Source: Chloroflexota bacterium (GTDB lineage: Archaea > Iainarchaeota > Iainarchaeia > Iainarchaeales > GCA-2688035). Taken from it: DNA of 45,988 nt. The notes below the pieces were generated by a model. That model had not been told where the DNA came from, searched no databases, and saw only the letters and a list, made by a program, of their open reading frames with translations. The DNA lies in contig JAFCCG010000006.1 of the NCBI GenBank assembly GCA_017610335.1, forward strand, positions 1 through 45,988. Reading direction: 5' to 3'. The position numbers and the translations under genes are program-made. Below, one piece after another: positions 22,950-30,662 of this stretch; within the stretch, counting starts at the first letter, position 1; every line of letters starts with the position of its first letter.

Positions 22950-23312
22950 ATGGTAATGGCTTCTTCCAGGAAGAAAAAGACAAAGGCAAATTATTTTGCG
23001 CATTCTTCAATTGTGCCGCAGGAATTTCCTCCACGCAAGGGCTTGTCAGATAAGAAAAGGGGCCCTCTAAAGGGAAAGCCTGAGCCCAAGGTCTCCAAGG
23101 AGGGATTTTTTTATTCTTATGCACATCTTACAAAAGACGGAAGACATTATACTTTTCAAGCCGACAAAATAAGGACGCAACTGTCATCTCTCAACTTGGA
23201 TAAGAGGAAAAGGGACACAATAATGGCCTTTTGCAAAAACTGGTACATTAAAAAGAAAACATTACCAAGCATGAAGACTTTGCGAAGGCTGTTTCAACTG
23301 CCAAAGCAATAG
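22950..23312 (+). CDS. Basic hypothetical protein
   Basis: A 120-residue basic protein (MVMASSRKKKTKANYFAHSS, then GFFYSYAHLTKDGRHYTFQA, ending LPSMKTLRRLFQLPKQ). The start at 22950 is favoured because the TATA box (TTTTAAATG, about 22919-22927) lies 25-30 bp upstream; an in-frame ATG at 22926 would overlap that box. No known motif is seen. A SET-domain relic follows directly in the same frame after the TAG stop. Confidence 0.55.
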   Translation: MVMASSRKKKTKANYFAHSSIVPQEFPPRKGLSDKKRGPLKGKPEPKVSKEGFFYSYAHLTKDGRHYTFQADKIRTQLSSLNLDKRKRDTIMAFCKNWYIKKKTLPSMKTLRRLFQLPKQ

Positions 23313-23618
23313 TGGCAAAAACACTTCTTCAAATTCCTGAAAGAATTCAACGGCGAAAACATTGTCCTTGTTACAATGGAAAGGGTATAAAAAGACTTTT
23401 GTGACTTTGCAAAAAGAGACATCCAAAAAGGAGAAGAAATTACCTCAGACTACTCAACAGTGCCAGAGCCAAACATGAACATGAAATGAACCTGCGGATG
23501 TAAAAAATGCAGGGGAATAATAAAAAACACAGCCATATACGTCAACGAAAGCCAGAAAAAACACTGGCAAGTAAAAAAACCAGTTCAAGCACAAACCACA
23601 CTGCTAAACTGTAACTGA
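23313..23618 (+). pseudogene. SET-domain protein relic (C-terminal part)
   Basis: One frame reads QKHFFKFLKEFNGENIVLVT, stop TAA, KDFCDFAKRDIQKGEEITSD, YSTVPEPNMNMK, stop TGA, then TCGCKKCRGIIKNTA to TGA at 23616-23618. RDIQKGEEITSDY is the SET-domain core before the substrate tyrosine, and C-G-C-x-x-C-R-G is the post-SET zinc cluster, whose first Cys pair begins right after the TGA. The N-terminal half, including NHSC, is missing. The gene was a protein-lysine methyltransferase, now truncated with two nonsense codons. Confidence 0.75.
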
Positions 23619-23634
23619 TTTGGACCAGCGGACG

Positions 23635-23654
23635 CCTGTCGCTTCAGCGGCAGG
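23635..23654. other. GC-rich hairpin
   Basis: CCTGTCGC-TTCA-GCGGCAGG folds into an 8-bp stem with one G-U pair and a 4-nt loop. It lies between the SET relic and the next gene, without a T run, so it is not a convincing terminator. Confidence 0.35.
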
Positions 23655-23698
23655 TAGTTCACAAACTATTAAAAGCCTGGGTTGGGTATATTTTATTT

Positions 23699-24429
23699 AT
23701 GGCAAAGCCAAAAATTGTAAAAGGAAAAAGGAGGTCTAAAAGTGTTTCTCAGGAAACTCTTTCTAATATTTTAAAAAAACTGTCTTTTGGCAACAAGTAT
23801 AAAAGGGCGCAGGCCTTATATAAGTTGTCTGGTTCTAAAAACAAAAATGTGTTATTGGCAGTTAAGAAAGCCGTTTTTGATTTTGACAAGGAACTAAGAA
23901 AATATGCAACCTATTCGCTGGCAGCTATTCACTGGCAAAATCTATTGGCTGGAAAAAGACTATTGAATTTATTAAAATCAGGTTTAAAAAGCCAGGTAAT
24001 ATTCCCTCAGCATTCTTTTTAGGCTACTACGCGTCTGTTGGAGGCGAAGCAGAGGTTAAAAGATGGAGAAAACAAGACTGGAAAAGCATAAGATTGCATG
24101 CCCTAGATCTTGCAAAAAAGAAAAACCTGGATAGAATGGTCGGCAAAAACGGAAAGCCGTTTTCAGTCAACGGAATTCCTGTCTTTTTAGACCACGTGAA
24201 AAAAAACCAAGGAGGCCTTTACGAAAACGGGCTTTTAACAGTTGACAAAAAAATTTATTCAGCAGACAGGGAACTTGTCGCCTGGCATGAATTTGGAGAA
24301 ATTTTCTCACACTCTGTTGGCCTGGCTTTTGAAATAGATTTGCTGCAAAAAAGTGGCAGGCTTCAAAGTTATATAAAAAGGCACAAAAACAGGGAATTTA
24401 GCCTTAAAGAAATCATAAAAAACTGGTGA
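23699..24429 (+). pseudogene. Gene disrupted by a 14-bp tandem duplication
   Basis: The first frame from ATG 23699 (MAKPKIVKGKRRSKSVSQET...) runs to KYATYSLA and then off frame to a stop at 24022. The second frame continues the protein exactly: KSIGWKKTIEFIK...GGEAEVKRWRKQDWKSIRL and LVAWHEFGEIFSHSVGLAFE to TGA 24427-24429. The shift is explained by CTATTCGCTGGCAG followed by CTATTCACTGGCAA at about 23911-23938; removing one copy restores a protein of about 238 residues. The N-terminal half resembles HEAT-type helices; the C-terminal half carries an HEFGE motif that could be metal binding. Confidence 0.75.
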
Positions 24430-24693
24430 AAAGACCACTGCCTAATCATTTCCCATCAAAACTTTACTTGGCCTCTTCCCCTTCCTCATTCTAGCCGCAA
24501 CTCAGCTCTTTCCTTTCATCACGCTTACCGGGCGAATGTGGTGGCGTGGCAATTCAATTTTTTTGTTTTGTTGGTTGAAATTATTAAGGAAATGGTTTCC
24601 AAAAAAGGAAAATAACGGTTTTTCAGGCAAAAAATTTTTTTTGAGTAGGGAGCGGCTGAGACCTTTATTTTAACTTAATTTACTTATTTTTCT

Positions 24694-25629
24694 TTAGAAC
24701 TTTTTGCATTTTTTTTTTGGCATTTTTTCCAAAACCCCGTTTCCAAGGCCGACTATTCCTGTTGTGCCAATGTCTTTTGCAAATTTTGTCGGAATTAGTA
24801 TCATTAGGCTGTTTTGTTCGGCTCCAATTTCCTGCCAGGTCTGTAATTGCCTTAGTTGCATTCCGGCAGGGCTTTTCATCATGATTCTGGCGGCTTGCTC
24901 AAACTTTGTTGCAGCCTCAAATTCAGCGCTTGCTTTTATTATTCTTGCCTTCTTTTCCCTTGAGGCTTCGGCCTCTTTTGCCATTGCCCTCTTAAGCATT
25001 TCCGGCAGGATAACATCCTTTATTTCAACACTTATTACCCTTATTCCCCAGGGGTCTGTTGCCTTGTCCAAAATTACTTTGATGTCGTGTCCGATTTCCT
25101 CTTTTTTTGTCAACAGCCTATCAAGGTCGGATTTTCCAATAATGTCCCTTAAAGTGGTTTGAGCCATTTTTACAGAAGCCATAGCAAAATTTTCAACATT
25201 CATTATTGCCTTTTTTGGATCAATAATCTGGTAGTAGACAACTGCGTCAACCTGTACTGGTGCAGAGTCAGCGCTCATTATTTCCTGCGGCCTCACATCC
25301 CAGACTCTTACCCTCAAGTCAACTTTGTAGGTTGTTTCAAAAAACGGGATAATCCAAAACAAGCCAGGGGTTACAAGCCTGCTGTACTTTCCAAGCCTTA
25401 AAACAACCACTCTCTCCCACTCTGCGGCAATTCTCACAGAAAGCATTATAAAAAAGCCAATTAAAATGAATATGATTGGAATCAAAAAATTTTGGAAAAG
25501 AAAACCGATTAAGAATCCAAAAATAATCACAGCAATTCCAATCACAACCCCAACAGGCATCGGACTCTTGTTGCCACCGCCATATTCAGAGTTTGGATTG
25601 TTCCAATACTGCCCAAATTCTCCAACCAT
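24694..25629 (-). CDS. SPFH/Band 7 (stomatin-prohibitin family) membrane protein
   Basis: A 311-residue protein. Two hydrophobic segments at about 25-45 and 47-64 anchor the N-terminus, followed by the SPFH domain: ERVVVLRLGKYSRLVTPGLF, WIIPFFETTYKVDLRVRVWD and VQVDAVVYYQIIDPKKA. The helical stretch MLKRAMAKEAEASREKKARI and the end LPTKFAKDIG-like segment are typical of slipins. Such proteins form large membrane rings that organise lipids and proteases. The usual NfeD partner gene is not adjacent. Confidence 0.9.
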   Translation of the reverse strand: MVGEFGQYWNNPNSEYGGGNKSPMPVGVVIGIAVIIFGFLIGFLFQNFLIPIIFILIGFFIMLSVRIAAEWERVVVLRLGKYSRLVTPGLFWIIPFFETTYKVDLRVRVWDVRPQEIMSADSAPVQVDAVVYYQIIDPKKAIMNVENFAMASVKMAQTTLRDIIGKSDLDRLLTKKEEIGHDIKVILDKATDPWGIRVISVEIKDVILPEMLKRAMAKEAEASREKKARIIKASAEFEAATKFEQAARIMMKSPAGMQLRQLQTWQEIGAEQNSLMILIPTKFAKDIGTTGIVGLGNGVLEKMPKKKCKKF

Positions 25630-25760
25630 AATAAACCAATTAAAATAATGTTTTTCAATTATAAAAATCTATCTAAAAGGCATTAATGCCTTCTTCGTTT
25701 CCAACCCTTGCCTGCGTTCCCGTTTTCGCCGCACTTTCCATTGAGGTCGCCAGACCTGCG

Positions 25761-25797
25761 AATGCTGTGTTAATTTCAATTTTTTTTGTTTTTTTTG
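25761..25797. repeat. 37-bp direct repeat, copy A
   Basis: Sequence beginning AATGCTGTGTTAATTTCAAT and continuing into a T-rich run is found again at 26810-26846 with one mismatch in about 37. It lies just past the 3' end of the transglutaminase-like gene. A weaker related stretch occurs near 24558-24580. Confidence 0.7.
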
Positions 25798-25826
25798 AGG
25801 AAGGTGGGTTTGGTAAATGGTTGGGT

Positions 25827-26636
25827 TTATTTAAGTGCTTCAAGTATTGCTTCCTTTTCTTCCTTTGCTTTTGTTGCAAGCCTGTTTTTTTCTTTTCTGT
25901 ATCCTTCAAAGCTTTTGTTGAAGTCAAACAGGCTGTTGCCTTCTATCCAAAGCCCTAGTTTTTTTAAAATGTTGACTTTTTTAGTCAGCTCGCCTTTTAA
26001 GGGCGCAAGTGTCTTGCTGGTTAAGAAAATCTGCCCGTTGTTAAAGGGGTCTGCCAGAAAAAATCCTTTTCCATGTATTTGAAAGGTCGCCAAAGAGTGC
26101 GCAACCAATCCTAATTTGTTGGTTGTTTGGAAAAATATTGGCACAGCAACCCTCACATGTTTAATGTTGTTAATTCCCCTAACTGTTTTAAGAAGGGCAA
26201 TAAACGCGTCAACCTCCTGCCCGCATCCAAAAAGAGGATCTCGATTTGAATCAAGGATTGTCGGAATCTTTTTTTTAACAAGAATGTCTTCTGCGTTAAG
26301 TTTTCCATACATTAAAACAGCAAACTCAATGCTTTCGCCAACGTATTCAATGTTTTTGTTCATCCAATTCAAAATCCTTTGGACAAACTCTTTATTTGGC
26401 GCCCCCCTTAATGGAAATTGTTTTTTTGAAATATTGAAAACAGTTCTAGTTGCATTGGAAGGGTTTTTCAAATTTGTCTTTATTTTGGCAAGCTCTTCAG
26501 TGGTTTTCCTTCCTGCTTTAAAGTTTCCGTAATGCTTTTTATACAACTCGAGCCTTTTAGAGCGCACTTCATTGGCAAAATAATCGACCGAGCTGCTTAA
26601 AGGGCTTTTTCTCCTAACAAAACGATGTCCTGGCAT
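25827..26636 (-). CDS. Transglutaminase-like cysteine protease-fold protein
   Basis: A 269-residue protein. A catalytic triad layout is visible: Cys138 in LFGCGQEVDAFIALLKTVRG, His180 in LVAHSLATFQIHGKG and Asp196 in FFLADPFNNG, with VRVAVP between. This order and spacing match the transglutaminase-like superfamily (C ... aLLR ... R-V ... H-a ... v-D-P). The N-terminal 70 residues are basic. It may be a protease or an amidase. It is flanked by a 37-bp direct repeat. Confidence 0.6.
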   Translation of the reverse strand: MPGHRFVRRKSPLSSSVDYFANEVRSKRLELYKKHYGNFKAGRKTTEELAKIKTNLKNPSNATRTVFNISKKQFPLRGAPNKEFVQRILNWMNKNIEYVGESIEFAVLMYGKLNAEDILVKKKIPTILDSNRDPLFGCGQEVDAFIALLKTVRGINNIKHVRVAVPIFFQTTNKLGLVAHSLATFQIHGKGFFLADPFNNGQIFLTSKTLAPLKGELTKKVNILKKLGLWIEGNSLFDFNKSFEGYRKEKNRLATKAKEEKEAILEALK

Positions 26637-26809
26637 TAATGAATTTAACCATTGGTTATTATTATATTTTTTACTCCTATGACTTGTTCCATTGCTCTTG
26701 CAAATCTTTAAATCAAGCCAGTTTTAAAAAACAGTAAAAAGGTTTTTCTGCCAAGGTTTGTGCATAACAAAATTGCTTTCGCCCTTTCCTTCCTTCATTT
26801 TTATCGGGC

Positions 26810-26846
26810 AATGCTGTATTAATTTCAATTTTTTTTGTTTTTTTTT
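26810..26846. repeat. 37-bp direct repeat, copy B
   Basis: Near-identical to 25761-25797 in the same orientation. Together the pair brackets the transglutaminase-like gene, as expected of a transferred segment or a past duplication of a promoter/terminator region. The rest of 26637-26900 holds promoter-like DNA for the helicase gene only. Confidence 0.7.
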
Positions 26847-26900
26847 ATTTTGGTGTCCATTTTCAACCGCTTTTAATACTTTTCAGTAGTTAATTTTTTC

Positions 26901-28904
26901 ATGCCTGAAGTGTCTGAATTATCTGAAGTGTCTGAAGAACTTGAAGATTCTGAGAAGTTGGAAAAGTTCATGTCCTTTTTTCCTTATCCTGAGTTTAAGC
27001 CACAGCAGTTGCCTGTGATGGAGTTTGTTTCAGAGGTTGTTGAAAAAGAGGAAATTGGGTTGGTTGAAGCCTATTGTGGTTTTGGAAAGACTATTTCGAC
27101 CTTTGCACCGGTTTTTGAAGCCGGAAAAAAGGTTTTACTGCTTTCTCCCACTCACACCGCAAGAAATGCAGGAATAGCAGAAGCTCTTAGGATAAATAAA
27201 GTGAATGGAAAAAAGCTCATGGTAGCTGACTTGCGTTCAAAGTCAGCAATGTGTTTTATGTTTCCTGGAAAACGGTTTAGTTACGAGGCTTGCTGGAAGG
27301 TAAGGAAATTCAGGCAATGTCCTTTCTTTAAATCAACCTATTATGGAAAAGACCTTTCTCAAAAAGCCCAAAAAGCAATTAAAGAAGCAGAAGACCTTGT
27401 TTTTAACAATCCTGAAAAGATTTTTGCAAACGAGAATATGAACAAAGAACCTGATTTTTTTAAAACCTTTGAAGAAATTTCTGAAGAAAACGGAGTGTGC
27501 TTTTATGAAACAATGAAACACGTTATTCAAAAGGCTGATGTTGTAGTATTGGATTACTACTGGTGTTTTACTGAAATATTTGCTTTGCTCAAAATGCTAA
27601 TAGACCCAAAAGACTTTGTTTTACTAATTGATGAAGCAGATTTACTGATTGACAGGCTATACAACAATCTTCACGCAAAGTTAACCTTTCAGGGAGCAAA
27701 GGATTTGCTAAGTCAGTCAAAAAAAATCATAAAAAGTGAAGAAAATCTTGAAGACGCCCAAAAAACACTACACAAGGTCGATTTGGGGTTTTTAAAAGAA
27801 TTTTCAGATTATACTGTTGAAATTTTAAGATTTCTTCCGGCAGAAAAACCGCTTTTACCGGAAAAACTAATGTGGCACTACATTAGTGGATTTAAAAAAA
27901 GCTCTCAGGCCGCAGGTTTGGAGAGAGTAATAGAATTTGATGGCATTGTAAAAAATATTGAACGAATAACGGAAACAATTGATTCCAGCAGCGATTCTGA
28001 AAAAGTAAGATTCAGACCACACTTGTTTTTGGAAAAACTCACTCAAATAAGAGGCTCAAGCCAACATCTGACATTTATTCCAAAATCACAGGAAGAAATT
28101 TGCATTAAGCCATTTGAAATAAATTCCGAAACCCTTTCAAGCGGTCTTACAGCTGTTGAAACACTGGAACAGTTTCATAGTACAATCTTATTTTCTGCAA
28201 CAATAGGGAATGAAAACCTGTTTATGGAAGAATTTGGTTTAAACAAACAACAAACAAAGGTCTTCAAGTTAAGCCATTTACCCCATGAAAACCTTGTTTT
28301 AATAATTGACACAGAACTTGATTCAACATTTAAAAAAAGAATGGAAAATGCTTCAAAATACGCAGAAAAAGTAAAACTCTTACTTGAACAGGATTCGTCC
28401 CTATTAGTAAGTTGTTGCAATCAATTTGAAACAGATCAATTGATTGAAGCAATTCCACAAATGGAAAGCGGACAAGAGAACGAAAATCTTGCAGCAGAAA
28501 AACCATATGCAATAAATATCAGAACAAGACATGCAAGAAGTACAAACAAAGCAAGCAAAGTAAGAAACTGCATTGTAATAGGATTGCCATTGCCAGATTA
28601 TTCAGATTTCTATTTTGAGCAAAGAAAACAGTATTTGGAAAAAAAATACGGAAAAAAACACGCAGGAAAGCTAATTAACAGAAAAGCAGTAGATTTAGCA
28701 ATACAATTACTAGGAAGAATCACAAGAGATTTAAAAAACCCCAAAGTACTTGTGCTGGCAGACAAACGCTACAAAAACGATTACTTCCTGCAGGATTTCT
28801 ATTACGAAATAATTCCAAAATACTTCAAGCCCTATATTAAAATTGTTAAAAACAATCAGGAATTAAAAAAAGAACTAAACGCATTCTGGAAAAAACTCAA
28901 GTAA
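26901..28904 (+). CDS. XPD/Rad3-like Fe-S helicase
   Basis: A 667-residue superfamily 2 helicase. FFPYPEFKPQQLPVMEFV is the Q-motif-like start. Walker A is VEAYCGFGKTIST (residues 55-67). Four Cys at 118, 131, 140 and 200 (MCFMFPG, ACWKV, QCPFF, VCFYE) fit the 4Fe-4S site of XPD. Motif II is LLIDEAD (244-247) and the C-terminal motif VI region is AIQLLGRITRD. XPD-type enzymes unwind DNA 5' to 3' in repair. The Walker A differs from the usual 'P-T-G-x-G-K-T' and the motif V region (GLPLPDY after RTRHARSTNKAS) has lost the typical G-x-x-x-E-G-(I/V)-D. Confidence 0.82.
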   Translation: MPEVSELSEVSEELEDSEKLEKFMSFFPYPEFKPQQLPVMEFVSEVVEKEEIGLVEAYCGFGKTISTFAPVFEAGKKVLLLSPTHTARNAGIAEALRINKVNGKKLMVADLRSKSAMCFMFPGKRFSYEACWKVRKFRQCPFFKSTYYGKDLSQKAQKAIKEAEDLVFNNPEKIFANENMNKEPDFFKTFEEISEENGVCFYETMKHVIQKADVVVLDYYWCFTEIFALLKMLIDPKDFVLLIDEADLLIDRLYNNLHAKLTFQGAKDLLSQSKKIIKSEENLEDAQKTLHKVDLGFLKEFSDYTVEILRFLPAEKPLLPEKLMWHYISGFKKSSQAAGLERVIEFDGIVKNIERITETIDSSSDSEKVRFRPHLFLEKLTQIRGSSQHLTFIPKSQEEICIKPFEINSETLSSGLTAVETLEQFHSTILFSATIGNENLFMEEFGLNKQQTKVFKLSHLPHENLVLIIDTELDSTFKKRMENASKYAEKVKLLLEQDSSLLVSCCNQFETDQLIEAIPQMESGQENENLAAEKPYAINIRTRHARSTNKASKVRNCIVIGLPLPDYSDFYFEQRKQYLEKKYGKKHAGKLINRKAVDLAIQLLGRITRDLKNPKVLVLADKRYKNDYFLQDFYYEIIPKYFKPYIKIVKNNQELKKELNAFWKKLK

Positions 28905-28956
28905 CTGCTACATAACTGGTGTTGCTGTTTCTTGTTTTTGTTTAGTGGATGATATG

Positions 28957-29691
28957 TTATTTTTTTTTGTTTACTTTTCGTAGGACGTTTTTTTCCAACA
29001 TTAGGATTGTTTCTTTTGGGTAGTTGTCCAGGAAAGACCAGTATATTTCTTTTTCCCGTTTTTGTTGTTGTCTTTGGTTTAATTTTAGGGCGTGAGCTTC
29101 GAGTTTGGCAAGAGATTGAGCTGCTTGGTAAATATCCATCAAAATGTTTGTTCCTTTTGTAATATTCTTTTCCGAAAGACTGGCTCTTCCAAAATCAAGC
29201 AATATCACGTTTCCTTTGTCTGTAAGAGCGATATTGCCTATGTGTAAATGATTGTGGGTTATTCCTAAAGAATGCATTTTTTTCATAATCTTGCCAATTT
29301 TTTCAACATTTTTTTCCCGATTTTTCATATAAAGTTTTATTCCTTTAACTGAGTCCAGGCTATTCCCTGTTTTTTCAAAAAGAAATTTTCCATTTTTCAG
29401 GTCCTGAATTGCTTTTTCTACTTTTATTCCATTTTTTTCAAGAATGTTTCTAATCTTTTTTGTTTTTGGACTCAATGGTTTGATAAAGTAATTTGAAGCA
29501 TGAGCGATTTTTTTTAGCCAAATAAATTGTTCTTTTGGCGAAAGTCCTCTTGGCATTTTAGTGCCTCTTTCAACAAAAGCCTTTGTTTTGTCGGGTCTTA
29601 GGGCAACCCTAGTTATTTTACCATTTAACTTGCCTCTAACAGTTGAACTAACTGTTTTTGGAACCAAAATTTTCTTTACCTTTTGAACCAT
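28957..29691 (-). CDS. Protein-kinase-like (Bud32/RIO-type) protein
   Basis: A 244-residue protein. The catalytic loop reads SLGITHNHLHIGNIALTDKG and the metal motif is VILLDFGRAS, in the spacing of Bud32/RIO kinases. The loop Asp normally found in 'H-x-D-L-H-x-x-N' is His here (HNHLH), which would impair phosphoryl transfer, while the N and DFG are kept. The N-terminal half (1-110) is basic and lacks an obvious glycine loop. It may be a pseudokinase or atypical kinase. It converges on the helicase gene. Confidence 0.6.
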   Translation of the reverse strand: MVQKVKKILVPKTVSSTVRGKLNGKITRVALRPDKTKAFVERGTKMPRGLSPKEQFIWLKKIAHASNYFIKPLSPKTKKIRNILEKNGIKVEKAIQDLKNGKFLFEKTGNSLDSVKGIKLYMKNREKNVEKIGKIMKKMHSLGITHNHLHIGNIALTDKGNVILLDFGRASLSEKNITKGTNILMDIYQAAQSLAKLEAHALKLNQRQQQKREKEIYWSFLDNYPKETILMLEKNVLRKVNKKK

Positions 29692-29756
29692 AGTAAATTT
29701 ACGCTTTCAAGGTATTTAATTTTTTCCGACAATTCAAAATTTGTTTCTTTAATTGC

Positions 29757-30545
29757 CTACTTTCCACACTTGCCTTTGAATACTGCTGCTCCAATTGCTG
29801 TAGCATGTTTTGCGTGTTTTGGAAATTCTGCTGAAAGATTGTAGTATTTGAGAATCCTTTTCAGTGTCTTTTTTACAACAGGAAAGGAATGTGTTTTTCC
29901 AATAAAGACAATTTTCTTATGGCCTGTTTGTTTTGCTGCAAGCGCTACCATAACAGCGTTTGCTTCAGCAACCATCTCCTGTATTCCAAAAGCAATGTCT
30001 TTTTTTGAACCGCCTGCTTTTGCAAAATTGCTGGCGGTTGCACTGCCTGGCACAAGGCCTATTCCTGAGCCAATTGCTTCTTTTACACTTAAGTCAACTT
30101 TTTCTTTTTTGCCGTTCAAAGCAAGTTTTGAAAGAGATTTAATGTTTGCTGTTCCAACAAGCCTTTTTGATAAACCAAGAACTGTTCCGCCTCCAAGGCC
30201 TGTTCCTCCAATATGTTTTGCTTTTCCGTTTTTAAAAGAAACAATGCAGGTTCCTGTTCCCATTGAAACAACCAGCGCAGATTTTGCTTTTAAAAGGCTT
30301 GCTCCGCCAAATCCAATTGCATCAATTTCTCCAACTTTTGAAAACTTTTTTCCAAGAATCTTTTTTAGTGAATGATTTCCGCCTGTTACTGCAATTTTGT
30401 CAACTTTGTTAACGTCAATTCTTTTTTTGCGCAATGCTCCTGCAAGTGGTGTTCCTGCTTCAATATAAACTGCCTTAATTATTTTGCAGTTTTTTACAAC
30501 AGCAATATCAGTTGTGCTTATTCCAAAATCTATTCCAAGAATCAT
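29757..30545 (-). CDS. coaW: Type II pantothenate kinase (CoaW/Fumble family)
   Basis: A 262-residue ASKHA-fold kinase that phosphorylates pantothenate in CoA synthesis. MILGIDFGISTTDIAVV is the phosphate-binding loop, followed by KIAVTGGNHS, GEIDAIGFGGASLL, VSMGTGTCIVSF and HIGGTGLGGGTVLGLSKRL, all typical of CoaW enzymes. The C-terminal part has VFIGKTHSFPVVKKTL. The length fits bacterial and related archaeal-acquired CoaW. It forms a pathway with PanE and PanC encoded upstream in the same strand; the ATG lies inside a 23-bp tandem repeat. Confidence 0.87.
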   Translation of the reverse strand: MILGIDFGISTTDIAVVKNCKIIKAVYIEAGTPLAGALRKKRIDVNKVDKIAVTGGNHSLKKILGKKFSKVGEIDAIGFGGASLLKAKSALVVSMGTGTCIVSFKNGKAKHIGGTGLGGGTVLGLSKRLVGTANIKSLSKLALNGKKEKVDLSVKEAIGSGIGLVPGSATASNFAKAGGSKKDIAFGIQEMVAEANAVMVALAAKQTGHKKIVFIGKTHSFPVVKKTLKRILKYYNLSAEFPKHAKHATAIGAAVFKGKCGK

Positions 30546-30596
30546 TCAAATATCCTCATAACAATTATTCAAACATCTTCCTAAGAATCATTCAAA
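30528..30596 (-). repeat. Three 23-bp tandem repeats over the coaW start
   Basis: On the minus strand three 23-bp units begin with TTTGAATGATTCTT, TTTGAATAATTGTT and TTTGAATGATTCTT. The last contains the coaW ATG, and TTTGAATAATT is also the end of panC (stop TAA). The units are diverged copies. Confidence 0.75.
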
Positions 30597-30662
30597 CTTC
30601 TTATTATCAATTAATCTTGTTTTTTAAAAAATTACTGCAAGTCCTAATTATGTTTTTTTTTA
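30587..30662 (-). pseudogene. Remnant copy of the panC 3' end
   Basis: This 76-bp stretch aligns with 34031-34107, the end of panC, at roughly 80% identity (shared blocks AATCTTGTTTTT and TACTGCAAG). It reads through frameshifts as a decayed form of NRIGLAVFFGKTRLIDNRGF. It shows that panC once lay directly before coaW at this position. Confidence 0.7.
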
